DNA of 64,000 nt from Streptomyces lunaelactis (GCF_003054555.1 NZ_CP026304.1:3782001-3846000); one strand, 5' to 3'. Positions 15,939-25,502 are shown, counted from the stretch's first letter. The notes: generated by a model from the sequence alone, not told the origin. Numbers and translations: made by a program.

Positions 15939-16695
15939 AGATGCTCACGCCGGCCAGCCAGCCGCCGTCGATGACGAAGGGCTGGCCGGTGATGTACGAG
16001 GAGTCCTCGCTGGTCAGGAAGAGCGCCAGCTTCGCCACCTCCTCCGGCCGGCCGATCCGGCCGAGCGGCACGAGCTTCCGGTACAGCTCACCCACCGCCG
16101 CCGGGTCCACCCCGTCCGGGTTGCTCATCGGGGTGTCCACCGCACCCGGGCAGACCGCGTTGACCCGGATCCTCTTGGCGGCCAGCTCCACGGCCGCCAC
16201 CCGGGTCAGGCCGAGGATGGCGTGCTTGGTCGCGGCGTACGCGCCCACGCCCGCCATGCCGGTCAGGGCCGTGTACGAGGCGGTGTTGACGATCGTGCCG
16301 CCGCCGGCCGCCTCGATCTCGGGCGCGACACTGCGGATGCCGAGGAAGGCGCCGACCTGGTTGACCTGCGTGACCAGCTGGAACTCCTCCAGCGGGGTGG
16401 AGACCAGCTCGTTGAACCGCAGAATCCCCGCGTTGTTGACCAGGCCGTCGACCTTCCCGAACGCCTCCTTCGCGGCGGCGACGGCGGCGGTCCAGTCGGC
16501 CTCCTGACTGACGTCGAGGTGGACGTAGCGGGCCTCGTCGTGGCCCAGCTCCTTCGCGAGCGCCTCACCCTGGTCGTCCAGCACATCCGCGATCACCACC
16601 TTGGCGCCCTCGGCCGCGAAGAGCCGCGCCTCCTGCTCGCCCTGCCCGCGCGCCGCGCCGGTGATGAGGACGACGCGCCCGTCCAGCTTTCCCAT
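15934..16695 (-). CDS. SDR family oxidoreductase
   Basis: A 253-residue classical short-chain dehydrogenase. It has the NAD(P)-binding TGAARGQG near residue 13, NNAGILRF (about 85), the catalytic Ser in NTASYTAL (about 135) and YAATK (about 151). The C-terminus (SSYITGQPFVIDGGWLAG) is typical. The ATG is preceded by GAGGAG and lies 10 bases after the upstream LLM gene. The two form an operon under the operators at 17668 and 17709. It probably oxidises a hydroxy-acyl or cyclic alcohol intermediate. Confidence 0.85.
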   Translation of the reverse strand: MGKLDGRVVLITGAARGQGEQEARLFAAEGAKVVIADVLDDQGEALAKELGHDEARYVHLDVSQEADWTAAVAAAKEAFGKVDGLVNNAGILRFNELVSTPLEEFQLVTQVNQVGAFLGIRSVAPEIEAAGGGTIVNTASYTALTGMAGVGAYAATKHAILGLTRVAAVELAAKRIRVNAVCPGAVDTPMSNPDGVDPAAVGELYRKLVPLGRIGRPEEVAKLALFLTSEDSSYITGQPFVIDGGWLAGVSIF

Positions 16696-16705
16696 GCCAG
16701 TCTCC

Positions 16706-17647
16706 TCAGTTCAGATGCGGGGCCACGTCGGCGGCGAACGCCGCCATCTGGTCGGTGAGTTCGGTACGGCTCCGGCTGCGGAACCGCACCTGGATCTGGT
16801 GCACGCCCATCGCGGCGTAGGCGCGCAGCGACTCGGCGAGCGCGTCCGGCTTGCCGGTGAGGGTCCTGCGGCCGGTCTCCCAGGAGGGCTCCCCCACATA
16901 CAGCGGCTCGGCGATGGCCCCGATCTCGATGGGCTCGGTGACACCTGCCTCGGCGCGCAGGGCCTTCAACCTGGCGATCTGGGCAGGGAGTTTGCCGCGC
17001 GGGTCGCCCTGGGGCAGCCAGCCGTCACCCCGTACGGCGGCGCGGCGCACGGCGGCGGGCGAGGAGCCGCCCACCCAGAGGGGTACCCGCTGCTGGGCCG
17101 GCCTGGGCCGCTGCCCGAGCCCGCTGAAGGAGAACCGCTCCCCGGCGAACTCGGGGTACTCCTCCTCGCCGAGCGCCGCCCTGAGCGCGTCGATGGTCTC
17201 GTCGAGCACGGGCCCACGCGCGGCGAAGTCGACGCCGAGCGCCTCGAACTCCTCCTGCACATGCCCGGCCCCGACCCCGAGGACCAGGCGCCCGCCGGAG
17301 AGATGGTCGAGGGTCGCGTACTGCTTGGCGCTCACGAGGGGGTGCCGCAGCCCGACGACGGCGACATGACTGAGCAGCAGCACGCGTTCGGTGATCCCGG
17401 CGAGGAAGGAGAGGGTGGCGACGGGGTCGTACCAGACGGTCGACATCGCATCGGCGAGGCGGCGCGGGATCGCGACATGGTCACAGGTCGCGAGATACGC
17501 GAACCCGGCACGGTCGGCGGTCCGCGCGATCTCGGCGAGGTCCTCGGCTCCGGCTTCGGCCTCCCACGGCTCCGCGTAGATGGTGCTCTGCGACTGGACC
17601 GGGAGCTGCATCCCGTACGACAGCCGCCCATCGGGCAGTACCTGCAC
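16706..17647 (-). CDS. LLM class F420-dependent oxidoreductase
   Basis: A 313-residue luciferase-like protein. It has YATLDHLSGGRLVLGVGAGHVQEE (about 108-131), PLWVGGSSPAAVRRAAVRGDGWLP (about 190-213) and a C-terminal RTELTDQMAAFAADVAPHLN. These are hallmarks of F420-dependent family members. The GTG start follows GAGGAGG. First gene of an operon with the SDR. Two TGACG operators lie 21 and 62 bases upstream. Confidence 0.85.
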   Translation of the reverse strand: MQVLPDGRLSYGMQLPVQSQSTIYAEPWEAEAGAEDLAEIARTADRAGFAYLATCDHVAIPRRLADAMSTVWYDPVATLSFLAGITERVLLLSHVAVVGLRHPLVSAKQYATLDHLSGGRLVLGVGAGHVQEEFEALGVDFAARGPVLDETIDALRAALGEEEYPEFAGERFSFSGLGQRPRPAQQRVPLWVGGSSPAAVRRAAVRGDGWLPQGDPRGKLPAQIARLKALRAEAGVTEPIEIGAIAEPLYVGEPSWETGRRTLTGKPDALAESLRAYAAMGVHQIQVRFRSRSRTELTDQMAAFAADVAPHLN

Positions 17648-17667
17648 CGTGCCGCCTCCTCGCCTGA

Positions 17668-17684
17668 TCTGACGCTACGTCAAC
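17668..17684. promoter_or_regulatory. TGACG operator
   Basis: TCTGACGCTACGTCAAC lies 21 bases upstream of the LLM-SDR operon. The left arm is perfect, and the outer two bases of the right arm deviate. Confidence 0.75.
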
Positions 17685-17708
17685 TGGCTGGACGGGGCCA
17701 TCGTCGTA

Positions 17709-17725
17709 CCTGACGGTCCATCAGA
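17709..17725. promoter_or_regulatory. TGACG operator, second copy
   Basis: CCTGACGGTCCATCAGA has one changed base in each arm relative to the consensus. It is centred 41 bases from the operator at 17668, so the LLM-SDR promoter carries two sites. Confidence 0.7.
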
Positions 17726-18088
17726 CAAGGGGGTGCGCGGGAGGCGAGGCCGACCGGGTCGGCTCACGCCGGACCGAGCGGGGTGGCGATGGCCGGTCTC
17801 GGCCGAGCAGGGCGTAGACCGTGCCGGCTCGGGCGGCGGGCTCGTCCGACCCCTCGGCGGTGAGGCTGACGCCGGCGAAGGCCATGCGCGGGCGAGCCGG
17901 TCGGACCAGGGCAGCCGCAGGCCCGAGCACCGCCGGGGCCCGGAACGTCCAGGTCCCGGCTCCGTTGACCCCGGTCCGTCCCGTACGTGTCTCAGGCACG
18001 TAACCGGGTGAGGGGCCCCGGAAAGCCCGCCCGTACTCCGTGGCGAAGGCTCCGGGAGGTCCGGAGCGAATGAGACGGGGAGAGAACA
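17726..18088. other. Gene-free divergent intergenic region
   Basis: No convincing gene is seen. It should hold the promoter of the rightward lipoprotein gene. A 7-bp hairpin GCTCCGG/CCGGAGC (18049-18067) lies 21 bases before that start, with GGGGAGAG as its ribosome site. Confidence 0.45.
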
Positions 18089-18982
18089 ATGATCAGCAAG
18101 CGCTTCGGGATGATCGCCAGTGCCGCCGCCGCCGGTGCCCTGCTGCTTACCGCGTGCAATGGGACCGACGCCGAGACGGGTGCCGCCGCACCCGCCACGT
18201 CCGCGACTGCCGGGCAGGAGGCCGGGCAGGGCGGGGCGCAGCAGCTGAACTTCCTGAGCGGGACCGCTCAGCAGAACAAGGCGCAGCCCAAGACCGGGGA
18301 CTGGGCGAACAGCCCGGGCAAGCCCGCCGAGAAGCCCGTGGCGAAGAAGTGGGTTCAGCTGAGCGCCTCCAAGGCCGGGAACCTCGACCCCGTGGTGGTC
18401 AACGGTGCGGGCTTCACGCTCTACCGGTTCGACCCGGACGACGCCAAGCCCTCGAAGTCGAACTGCAACGGTGCCTGCGCCGTCACCTGGCCGCCCGTCG
18501 TCGTCGCTCCCGGCGGCAAGATCTTCATCGACGGGGTCAAGAAGTCCGACGTCGGCGTGGTCAAGCGGGACGACGGGTCGCTGCAGGTGACGGTCGGCGG
18601 CTGGCCCGTCTACCGGTTCAGCAAGGACCTGAAGCCCGGTGACACCAACGGGCAGGGCGTCGGCGGGACGTGGTTCGGCGTGACCCCGGACGGGCAGAAG
18701 GCCGGCGCCCCCGAGGGCGGGGCCCCCGCGGGCGGCAAGACCGCAAGCAGCGTCACCCTCTCCGACGAGAAGAACTTCGGCGACCCCTCCGAGGGTCTCG
18801 CCGGCGCCGGCTGCCAGAACGTCGGCCGCGACAACGCCACCTCGTCCCTCCAGGCCTCCGGCTCCCTGAAGATCTGGTCCGAGAAGGACTGCAAGGGCAC
18901 GTCCAAGGTCGTCAACGGCAATGTCGCCGACCTGTCCGCCATCGGGTTCGACAACACCGTCTCGTCGGTCTTCTTCGGCTGA
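18089..18982 (+). CDS. Lipoprotein with YxF/WxxD secreted repeats (COG4315-like)
   Basis: A 297-residue lipoprotein with a lipobox LLTAC (Cys near residue 23) after a hydrophobic signal. Two copies of the short repeat follow: VVVNGAGFTLYRFDPDD with CNGACAVTWPP (about 100-135), and VTVGGWPVYRFSKD with a following WFGVTPDG. A C-terminal beta/gamma-crystallin-like or unrelated Cys-containing region ends DNTVSSVFFG. It is anchored outside the cytoplasmic membrane. COG4315 proteins have no firm function. It is followed by a strong terminator. Confidence 0.75.
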   Translation: MISKRFGMIASAAAAGALLLTACNGTDAETGAAAPATSATAGQEAGQGGAQQLNFLSGTAQQNKAQPKTGDWANSPGKPAEKPVAKKWVQLSASKAGNLDPVVVNGAGFTLYRFDPDDAKPSKSNCNGACAVTWPPVVVAPGGKIFIDGVKKSDVGVVKRDDGSLQVTVGGWPVYRFSKDLKPGDTNGQGVGGTWFGVTPDGQKAGAPEGGAPAGGKTASSVTLSDEKNFGDPSEGLAGAGCQNVGRDNATSSLQASGSLKIWSEKDCKGTSKVVNGNVADLSAIGFDNTVSSVFFG

Positions 18983-19009
18983 GCGAAGCCCTGCTGACCG
19001 AGTACCGAG

Positions 19010-19040
19010 GAGGCCGCGCCCGCACGGGGGGCGCGGCCTC
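19010..19040 (+). terminator. Hairpin terminator after the lipoprotein gene
   Basis: An 11-bp perfect stem, GAGGCCGCGCC paired with GGCGCGGCCTC, with a 9-base loop, followed by TTCGTCG. It lies 28 bases after the stop codon. Confidence 0.75.
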
Positions 19041-19179
19041 TTCGTCGTGCCCCGCTCACAGCGCCACCCGTTCGGATGCCCGCCTGTTGCACGGCACCGA
19101 CACGGCCCGTGGGATGACAGTGGGCCTGCCGACGGACGGCGCCCGGACGCGAGCCGCCGTGCACACGAAGGGTCTGCCG

Positions 19180-20784
19180 ATGCCACGAGTCAGGACCGGT
19201 TGGCGAGGCCGTGGTGCCGCGTGCGCCGCCGGGGCCCTTCTGCTCTCCTCCGCCGTGGTGAGCGGTTCGAGCGCGGTCGAGCTGCCCCGCGGAGGAGCCC
19301 CCGTGGCCCCCGTGGCCCCCGTGGCCCCCGTGAGCGACGGGGCCACAGTGCTGCGCTGGAAGCCCTGCGAAGGCGAAGCACAGCAGGGATTCGAGTGCGC
19401 CGTGGCAAAGGTCCCGCTGGATTACACCCGCCCCCGGTCGCGGACCATCGACCTGGCGGTGATCAGGCACAGGGCCACTGCTCCCGGACGACGGACAGCG
19501 TCGTTGTTCTTCAACCCCGGAGGGCCCGGCGGCGCGGGGACCGTAGGGCTGCCGGAGCTGTACGAGAAGTTCCCCGAACAGCTGCGGGAACGGTACGACA
19601 TCGTCAGCTGGGACCCGCGCGGCGTCGGAGAGAGCACCCCGGTGCGGTGTTTCGACACCGCGGAAGAGGCCATCGCATGGCACGAGCCTGTTCCTCCGTT
19701 TCCCGTGGGCAGGGAGGAGCGCAGGGCCTACATCGCGGCGTACGCCGATCTCGCCCGGCGCTGCGAGCAGCGCGAACCGGAGTTGCTGCGCCACATCTCG
19801 ACCGCCGACGTCGCCCGGGACCTCGACCGGTTGCGCCGGGCCGTGGGTGAGGAGCGCCTCCGCTACTGGGGCATTTCGTACGGCACTCTCCTGGGGGCGA
19901 CCTACGCGAACCTGTTCCCGTCCAGAGTCGGCCGCCTGGTGCTGGACGGGAACGTCGATCCGGAAGCCTGGGTGAACGGCGGTTCGAGGAAAGAGCCCAG
20001 GCTGAACACCTTCCTGCGCCTGGAGTCGGATCTGGGCTCGGCCGACACCCTTGGGCAGTTTCTCGAGCTGTGCGGGGGTGCACCGGTCAGTCATTGTGCG
20101 TTCTCCGCAGGAAACCCGGGGGCGACCCGGGCCAAGTTCAACGAGTTGATGCGCCGCCTCGAAGCGCAGCCCGTGGGGTCCTGGACCTACGCGAGAACCG
20201 TGAGCGAGGTCCGGGGTGGCCTGTACACGGTCCACCCGGGCTGGAACGGCACGGCGGAAACGCTGCAGACACTGTGGGAGGGCCACGCCCCCCAGGAACC
20301 CCCGGCGTCTCCGGGTCCCCCGCGGTATCCCGGCTTCGAACAGCCCCTCGCCGTGCTGTGCGCGGAGAGCCCCAACCCCCGTGACCCGCAACGGTATGTC
20401 GCACTCGACCGGCTGAGCACGGCGCGGGCAGGGGATCTCGGGCACTGGTGGGTCTGGGCCAACGAGCCGTGTGCGTCATGGCGGGCGAAAGCCGCGGCGA
20501 GCTACGCCGGTCCCTGGGACCGGCCCACCGCTCACCCCGTTCTGGTCGTCAATCCGACCTACGACCCGGCCACCCCGTACCAGGGGGGCCAGGCCGTGGC
20601 CCGGGAACTCGCCGACGCCCGCCTGCTCACCCTCAACGGGTACGGACACACCGCACTGGACAATCCGAGCAGCTGCGTCAACGAGCACGCGGTCCGCTAC
20701 TTCCTCAGCGGTGTTCTCCCCCCGGCCGGTGCCACGTGCGAACAGGACACTCCGCCCTTCAGTGCGGAGACGCCGGCCAAGTGA
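19180..20784 (+). CDS. Secreted alpha/beta hydrolase, tripeptidyl aminopeptidase-like
   Basis: A 534-residue secreted protease-like hydrolase. The ATG at 19180 follows GAAGG. There is a signal peptide (to about residue 33), then a threefold PVAPVAPVAPV repeat. The fold carries oxyanion FFNPGGPGGAG (about 110), DIVSWDPRGVGES, the nucleophile WGISYGTLLGATYA (Ser near 230), a C-terminal TAP-like domain with Asp in NPTYDPATPYQ (about 466) and His in GYGHTALDN (about 488), plus Cys near the end. Such enzymes release tripeptides from proteins outside the cell. There is no operator of the catabolic regulon. Confidence 0.85.
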   Translation: MPRVRTGWRGRGAACAAGALLLSSAVVSGSSAVELPRGGAPVAPVAPVAPVSDGATVLRWKPCEGEAQQGFECAVAKVPLDYTRPRSRTIDLAVIRHRATAPGRRTASLFFNPGGPGGAGTVGLPELYEKFPEQLRERYDIVSWDPRGVGESTPVRCFDTAEEAIAWHEPVPPFPVGREERRAYIAAYADLARRCEQREPELLRHISTADVARDLDRLRRAVGEERLRYWGISYGTLLGATYANLFPSRVGRLVLDGNVDPEAWVNGGSRKEPRLNTFLRLESDLGSADTLGQFLELCGGAPVSHCAFSAGNPGATRAKFNELMRRLEAQPVGSWTYARTVSEVRGGLYTVHPGWNGTAETLQTLWEGHAPQEPPASPGPPRYPGFEQPLAVLCAESPNPRDPQRYVALDRLSTARAGDLGHWWVWANEPCASWRAKAAASYAGPWDRPTAHPVLVVNPTYDPATPYQGGQAVARELADARLLTLNGYGHTALDNPSSCVNEHAVRYFLSGVLPPAGATCEQDTPPFSAETPAK

Positions 20785-20790
20785 CGCGGC

Positions 20791-20860
20791 GGGCCCGCCC
20801 GGCCACCTGACCGGACGGGCCCCACGGACGCGACGACGGCCGCACGTTCGTACGGCCGTC
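20791..20860. terminator. Double hairpin between convergent genes
   Basis: The first hairpin pairs GGGCCCG (20791-20797) with CGGGCCC (20816-20822). The second pairs GACGGCCG (20835-20842) with CGGCCGTC (20853-20860) and reaches the stop of the leftward gene. They probably end transcription from both sides. Confidence 0.6.
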
Positions 20861-22094
20861 ACGCCCCCGGTCCGGGCCACAGCCCATCCGGTGTGAGGCC
20901 GAGCAGCTCGATCGCGTTCCCCCGTACGATCCGGTCCACCACGTCCGGCGCCAGGTGGCCCATCTGGGACTCGCCGACCTCCTTGGACTTGGGCCAGGTG
21001 GAGTCCGAGTGCGGGTAGTCCGTCTCGTACAGGACGTTCCCCACCCCGATCGCGTCCAGGTTCTTCAGCCCGAACGCGTCGTCGAAGAAGCACCCGTACA
21101 CATGCTCGGCGAACACCTCCGACGGCGGCCGCAGCACCTTGTCCGCCACCCCGCCCCAGCCCCGGTTCTCCTCCCACACCACGTCCGCGCGCTCGAGGAT
21201 GTACGGGATCCACCCGATCTGGCCCTCCGCGTACATGATCTTCAGGCCGGGGAAGCGTTCCAGCTTGCCGCTCATCAGCCAGTCGACCATCGAGAAGCAG
21301 CAGTTGGCGAAGGTGATCGTCGAACCGACGGCCGGCGGCGCGTCGGCGGACGTCGACGGCATCCTCGACGACGAGCCGATGTGCATCGCGATCACCGTCC
21401 CCGTCTCGTCGCACGCCCGCAGGAACGGGTCCCACTCGTCCGTGTGCACCGACGGCAGCCCGAGGTGCGGCGGTATCTCCGAGAAGGCGACCGCCCGCAC
21501 CCCCCGCGCCGCGTTCCGCCGGACCTCCGCCGCCGCCAGCTCCGCGTCCCAGAGGGGGATGAGCGTGAGCGGGATGAGACGGCCGTGCGCCTGCGGGCCG
21601 CACCACTCCTCCACCATCCAGTCGTTGTACGCCCGCACCCCCAGCAGCCCCAGTTCGCGGTCCTTCGCCTCGGTGAAGGTCTGGCCGCAGAAGCGCGGGA
21701 AGGTCGGGAAGCAGAGCGCCGACTGGACGTGGTTGACGTCCATGTCCGCCAGCCGCTCCGGGACGCTGAAGGAGCCCGGTCGCATCTGTTCGTACGTGAT
21801 GACCTCGAGCTTGATCTCGTCGCGGTCGTAGCCGACCGCCGTGTCCAGGCGGGTCAGTGGCCGGTGCAGATCCTCGTACACCCACCAGTCGCCTGTCGGC
21901 CCGTCGTCGCCCTTCGCGCCCATCACCGGGGCGAACCTGCCGCCCAGGAAGGTCATTTCCTTCAGGGGCGCCCGGACGATCCGCGGGCCGGTGTCCTGGT
22001 ACTTCGACGGGAGCCGGTCCCGCCAGACGTTGGGGGGCTCAACCGTGTGGTCGTCCACCGAGATGATCTTCGGGAAGGTCTCCATGCGCTCCAC
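20859..22094 (-). CDS. Amidohydrolase family metal-dependent hydrolase (PF04909-like), paralogue A
   Basis: A 411-residue TIM-barrel hydrolase/decarboxylase-like protein. It has VDDHTVEPP (metal VDxHxxE, about residue 13), LADMDVNHVQSALCFPTFPRFCGQTF (about 112-137), MHIGSSS (metal His, about 240) and the metal Asp in ETDYPHSDSTWP (about 355). It is closely similar to the gene at 57462. The start may be the GTG at 22094 or the ATG at 22085. A perfect-core operator is only 12-21 bases upstream, putting it in the catabolic regulon. Relatives hydrolyse or decarboxylate cyclic or beta-keto carboxylates; the substrate is unknown. Confidence 0.85.
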   Translation of the reverse strand: MERMETFPKIISVDDHTVEPPNVWRDRLPSKYQDTGPRIVRAPLKEMTFLGGRFAPVMGAKGDDGPTGDWWVYEDLHRPLTRLDTAVGYDRDEIKLEVITYEQMRPGSFSVPERLADMDVNHVQSALCFPTFPRFCGQTFTEAKDRELGLLGVRAYNDWMVEEWCGPQAHGRLIPLTLIPLWDAELAAAEVRRNAARGVRAVAFSEIPPHLGLPSVHTDEWDPFLRACDETGTVIAMHIGSSSRMPSTSADAPPAVGSTITFANCCFSMVDWLMSGKLERFPGLKIMYAEGQIGWIPYILERADVVWEENRGWGGVADKVLRPPSEVFAEHVYGCFFDDAFGLKNLDAIGVGNVLYETDYPHSDSTWPKSKEVGESQMGHLAPDVVDRIVRGNAIELLGLTPDGLWPGPGA

Positions 22095-22105
22095 GGTAGC
22101 GCCAA

Positions 22106-22122
22106 TCTGACGAGTCGTCAGC
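22106..22122. promoter_or_regulatory. TGACG operator
   Basis: TCTGACGAGTCGTCAGC stands immediately before the leftward amidohydrolase gene. It differs from the consensus at the last base only. Confidence 0.8.
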
Positions 22123-22343
22123 TACTGCGTCCCGACCGTAACCCCGACCGCCACCGCCGAGGCGACCGGTAGCGCGCAGCAGCCGCTGCCGACGAAGATC
22201 ACACCCGAAGATCGCCGGCAGGGGTTAGCTCACAACCCGACGCGGGCAGGGGCGATATGGAGACGCCCCGCTGCTGACGGGGCCGCCATGCACAGGGCAG
22301 ACTGTCGAGGGCGATTCCGGCAGTACGGGGGCAGGGAGCAGCT

Positions 22344-25292
22344 ATGGACCGTGACAGCGGGCCACGCGTACCGGAGCAGTGGACTCCGGAGCAGAGCAGC
22401 GTCGTTGACCTGCGCTTCAGCGTGCTCGGCCCGGTGCGTGCCTGGCGCGGCGGGGAGGCGCTGCCGTCCGGTTCACCGCAGCAACGCGCCCTGTTCGCCG
22501 CCCTGTTGATGCGCGACGGCCGAACGGCGACCGCCTCCGAGCTCATCGATGCGATCTGGGGCGAGGAACCTCCCTCGCAGGCGCTCGCCGCCATCCGGAC
22601 GTACGCCTCGCGGCTGCGCAAGATCCTCACCGCCAACGCCCTGGTCAGCGAGTCGGGCGGCTATGCGCTGCGGATCAGGCGCGACGCCCTCGACCTCGCG
22701 GTGGCACAGGAGTTGGCCACGGAAGCGGAGAAGGCGCGCGCCGCCGGGGAGCGCGGCCAGGCCCGCGCGCTGATCAACAAGTCGCTGGGGCTGTGGGACG
22801 GCGAACCGCTGGCCAATGTGCCCGGGCCGTACGCCGAGAACCAGCGGGCCCGTCTCGAGGAGTGGCGCCTCCAGCTCCTGGAGACCCGCCTCGACCTCGA
22901 TCTGGAGGTCGGCCAGCACGCGGAGGCGGTCTCCGAGCTGACCGCCCTCACCGCCGCGCACCCGCTGCGGGAGCGGCTGCGGGAGCTGCTGATGCTGGCC
23001 CTGTACCGCAGCGGACGGCAGGCCGAGGCGCTGGCCGTGTACGCCGACACCCGCCGGCTGCTCGCCGAGGAACTGGGCGTCGACCCGCGCCCCGAGCTCT
23101 CCCGGCTCCAGCAGCGCATCCTGCAGGCCGACGCGGAACTGGCCCGGCCCAGCGAGGCACCCGCCCCGGCCCCCCAGGTCACCCGGCCCGCCCAACTCCC
23201 CGCCACGGTCCCCGACTTCACCGGCCGGGCCTCCTTCGTACGCGAACTGGGCGACCAGCTCGCCACCGCCGAGGGTTCGGTGATGGCGGTCTCGGCGCTC
23301 GCGGGCATAGGCGGCGTCGGCAAGACGACCCTCGCGGTCCATGTCGCGCACGAGGCCCGCCCGCACTTCCCGGACGGCCAGCTGTACGTCGACCTCCAGG
23401 GCGCGGGCAACCGCGCCGCCGAACCGGAGACCGTCCTGGGCGCGTTCCTGCGTGCCCTCGGCACGGCGGACTCCGCCATTCCGGACACCCTGGACGAGCG
23501 GGCCGCGCTGTACCGCTCGACGCTGGACGGCCGCCGCATCCTGGTCCTCCTCGACAACGCCCGCGACGCGGCCCAGATCCGCCCGCTGCTGCCCGGCACG
23601 GCGGGCTGCGCGGCCCTGGTCACCAGCCGCGTCCGGATGGTCGACCTGGCCGGCGCGCACCTCGTCGACCTGGATGTGATGTCACCGGAGGAGGCGCTGC
23701 AGCTCTTCACACGCATCGTCGGCGAGGAGCGGGTCACCTCGGAGCGCAAGGCGGCCCTCGATGTGGTCGCGGCCTGTGGCTTCCTGCCGCTCGCGATCCG
23801 TATCGCCGCCTCCCGGCTGGCGGCCCGCCGCACCTGGACGGTCTCGGTGCTGGCCGCCAAGCTCGCCGACGAGCGCCGCCGCCTGGACGAACTGCAGGCC
23901 GGCGACCTCGCGGTGAAGGCCACCTTCGAACTCGGCTACGGCCAGCTCGAGCCGGCCCAGGCCCGCGCCTTCCGCCTCCTCGGCCTCGCGGACGGCCCGG
24001 ACATCTCCCTCGCCGCGGCCGCGGCGGTGGTGGGCCTCCCGGCCCAGGAGACCGAGGACCTGCTGGAGGCGCTGGTCGACACCTCGCTGCTGGAGTCGGC
24101 GGCGCCGGGCAGGTACCGGTACCACGACCTCGTACGGCTCTACGCGCGTGCATGTGCGGAGAGAGACGAACAGCCGCCGGTGGAGCGGGAGCTGGCGCTG
24201 TCGCGGCTCCTTGACTTCTATCTCGTGACGGCGTCACGGGTGTTCGCGATCGAGCGGCCGGGCGACCGGCTGGTCGACCACCTGGAAGCGACCTGCCACG
24301 CGGGAGTCGAATTCACCGACCGGCAGGACGCACAGGACTGGTTCTACGCGGAAGCGCACTGCCTGCTGGCCTGCGCGCGACAGTCCGCCGGTGGGGCGCG
24401 GCTCCGCCCCGCCGTCGACCTGATGTGGGTGGCACAGGACCTGGCCGAGTCCGGCGCGAACTCCAAGGTGTACGAGACTGTCGCCTTCGCGGCGCTCGAC
24501 GCGGCACGCGCCGTCGGCGACACCCGCACCGAGGGGCGGGCCCGGACGTCGCTGACCAACGTCCATCTGGTCGCGGGCCGTTATGAGCAGGCGGACGAGG
24601 AGGCCAAGCAGGCGGCCGTGCTCGCGCGGGCCGCGCACGACCCGGCGCCCGTGTACTGGTCCGACAACGACCGCGGCATCATCGCCTTCATCCAGGGGCG
24701 CAACGAGGAGGCCGAGGCCCACCTGCGCCGGGCGAGGGAAGGATCACGCGCCGACGGGAACCTGCCCGGAGAGGCCAGTGCCCTGTGCAACCTCTCGCGT
24801 ATCCATGTCGCCATGGGCCGTACCTCGGAGGGCATCGCTCTGGCCGAGCAGGGCATCACGCTCTACGAACAGATCGGGCAGGCCTTCCGGCTGGCCAATG
24901 CGCGCTACGCCCTGGGGGTCGCGCTCACCCAGGCCGAGCGTCACACCGAGGCGCTGGAGCAACTGGCCGAGGCGCTGGAGCAGTTCGAGGCGAACCGGCA
25001 GCGCCTGTGGGAAGGGACCGCGCACTTCCGTATCGCCCAGGCGCATCTCTCGGCCCGCCGCCCGGCGCGCGCGGCTCAGCATGCCGAACAGGCACTCGCC
25101 ATCGGCTGCATGGGCGGCGACCGGACGCGCGGCAATGTGCTGATCACGCTGGGCAAGGCCCTGGACAGCCTCGGCCAGGCGGACCGCGCGCGTGCCTGCT
25201 GGCGCGAGGCCCTGTTCCTGCACGAGCAGTCGGGCGCTCCGGAGGCCGAGACAGTACGGGCGTTGCTCACCCCGCTCAGCGGCGCGGCCTGA
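22344..25292 (+). CDS. afsR: AfsR, SARP-NB-ARC-TPR global regulator
   Basis: A 982-residue regulator, very close to S. coelicolor AfsR in length and in long conserved stretches. Domains: winged-helix DNA-binding (about 25-115, RTYASRLRKIL), bacterial transcriptional activation domain (about 120-265), NB-ARC ATPase with Walker A GIGGVGKTT near residue 325 and LVLLDNARDAAQIRPLLPGT, and a TPR region (about 680-960). AfsK and related kinases phosphorylate AfsR on Ser/Thr. It then activates afsS and thereby antibiotic production. afsS follows directly. It is divergent from the amidohydrolase gene, with the TGACG operator in the shared 249-bp region. Confidence 0.95.
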   Translation: MDRDSGPRVPEQWTPEQSSVVDLRFSVLGPVRAWRGGEALPSGSPQQRALFAALLMRDGRTATASELIDAIWGEEPPSQALAAIRTYASRLRKILTANALVSESGGYALRIRRDALDLAVAQELATEAEKARAAGERGQARALINKSLGLWDGEPLANVPGPYAENQRARLEEWRLQLLETRLDLDLEVGQHAEAVSELTALTAAHPLRERLRELLMLALYRSGRQAEALAVYADTRRLLAEELGVDPRPELSRLQQRILQADAELARPSEAPAPAPQVTRPAQLPATVPDFTGRASFVRELGDQLATAEGSVMAVSALAGIGGVGKTTLAVHVAHEARPHFPDGQLYVDLQGAGNRAAEPETVLGAFLRALGTADSAIPDTLDERAALYRSTLDGRRILVLLDNARDAAQIRPLLPGTAGCAALVTSRVRMVDLAGAHLVDLDVMSPEEALQLFTRIVGEERVTSERKAALDVVAACGFLPLAIRIAASRLAARRTWTVSVLAAKLADERRRLDELQAGDLAVKATFELGYGQLEPAQARAFRLLGLADGPDISLAAAAAVVGLPAQETEDLLEALVDTSLLESAAPGRYRYHDLVRLYARACAERDEQPPVERELALSRLLDFYLVTASRVFAIERPGDRLVDHLEATCHAGVEFTDRQDAQDWFYAEAHCLLACARQSAGGARLRPAVDLMWVAQDLAESGANSKVYETVAFAALDAARAVGDTRTEGRARTSLTNVHLVAGRYEQADEEAKQAAVLARAAHDPAPVYWSDNDRGIIAFIQGRNEEAEAHLRRAREGSRADGNLPGEASALCNLSRIHVAMGRTSEGIALAEQGITLYEQIGQAFRLANARYALGVALTQAERHTEALEQLAEALEQFEANRQRLWEGTAHFRIAQAHLSARRPARAAQHAEQALAIGCMGGDRTRGNVLITLGKALDSLGQADRARACWREALFLHEQSGAPEAETVRALLTPLSGAA

Positions 25293-25309
25293 GTGCGCCG
25301 AGCCAGGGC

Positions 25310-25331
25310 GTTCATCGAATGTTTATGCTCG
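25310..25331 (+). promoter_or_regulatory. Direct-repeat AfsR/PhoP-type box in the afsS promoter
   Basis: Two adjacent 11-base units, GTTCATCGAAT and GTTTATGCTCG, lie between afsR and afsS. They resemble the GTTCATC-type direct repeats that AfsR and PhoP share at the afsS promoter of S. coelicolor. They are about 170 bases upstream of the afsS start. The assignment is from knowledge of that system. Confidence 0.6.
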
Positions 25332-25502
25332 TCCGACATGCTCCAAGCATTCGATCCGTCGCGTCGGGGGGCAGGCGGATCACCGGGACCGTCACCCAAG
25401 CGGGGGCGACAGTTCCACTGGCCTTCTGTCCGGCGACCCTCGGGGGAGTCTCCGGGCAGAAGGCCACCTTCGGTCAGGTAGTGCAATCCGATGGGGGACA
25501 CC

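Noticed and set aside
17721..18089. Leftward 122-codon frame before the lipoprotein gene
   Set aside because: No ribosome site, no recognisable motif and Arg/Pro-rich shadow composition.
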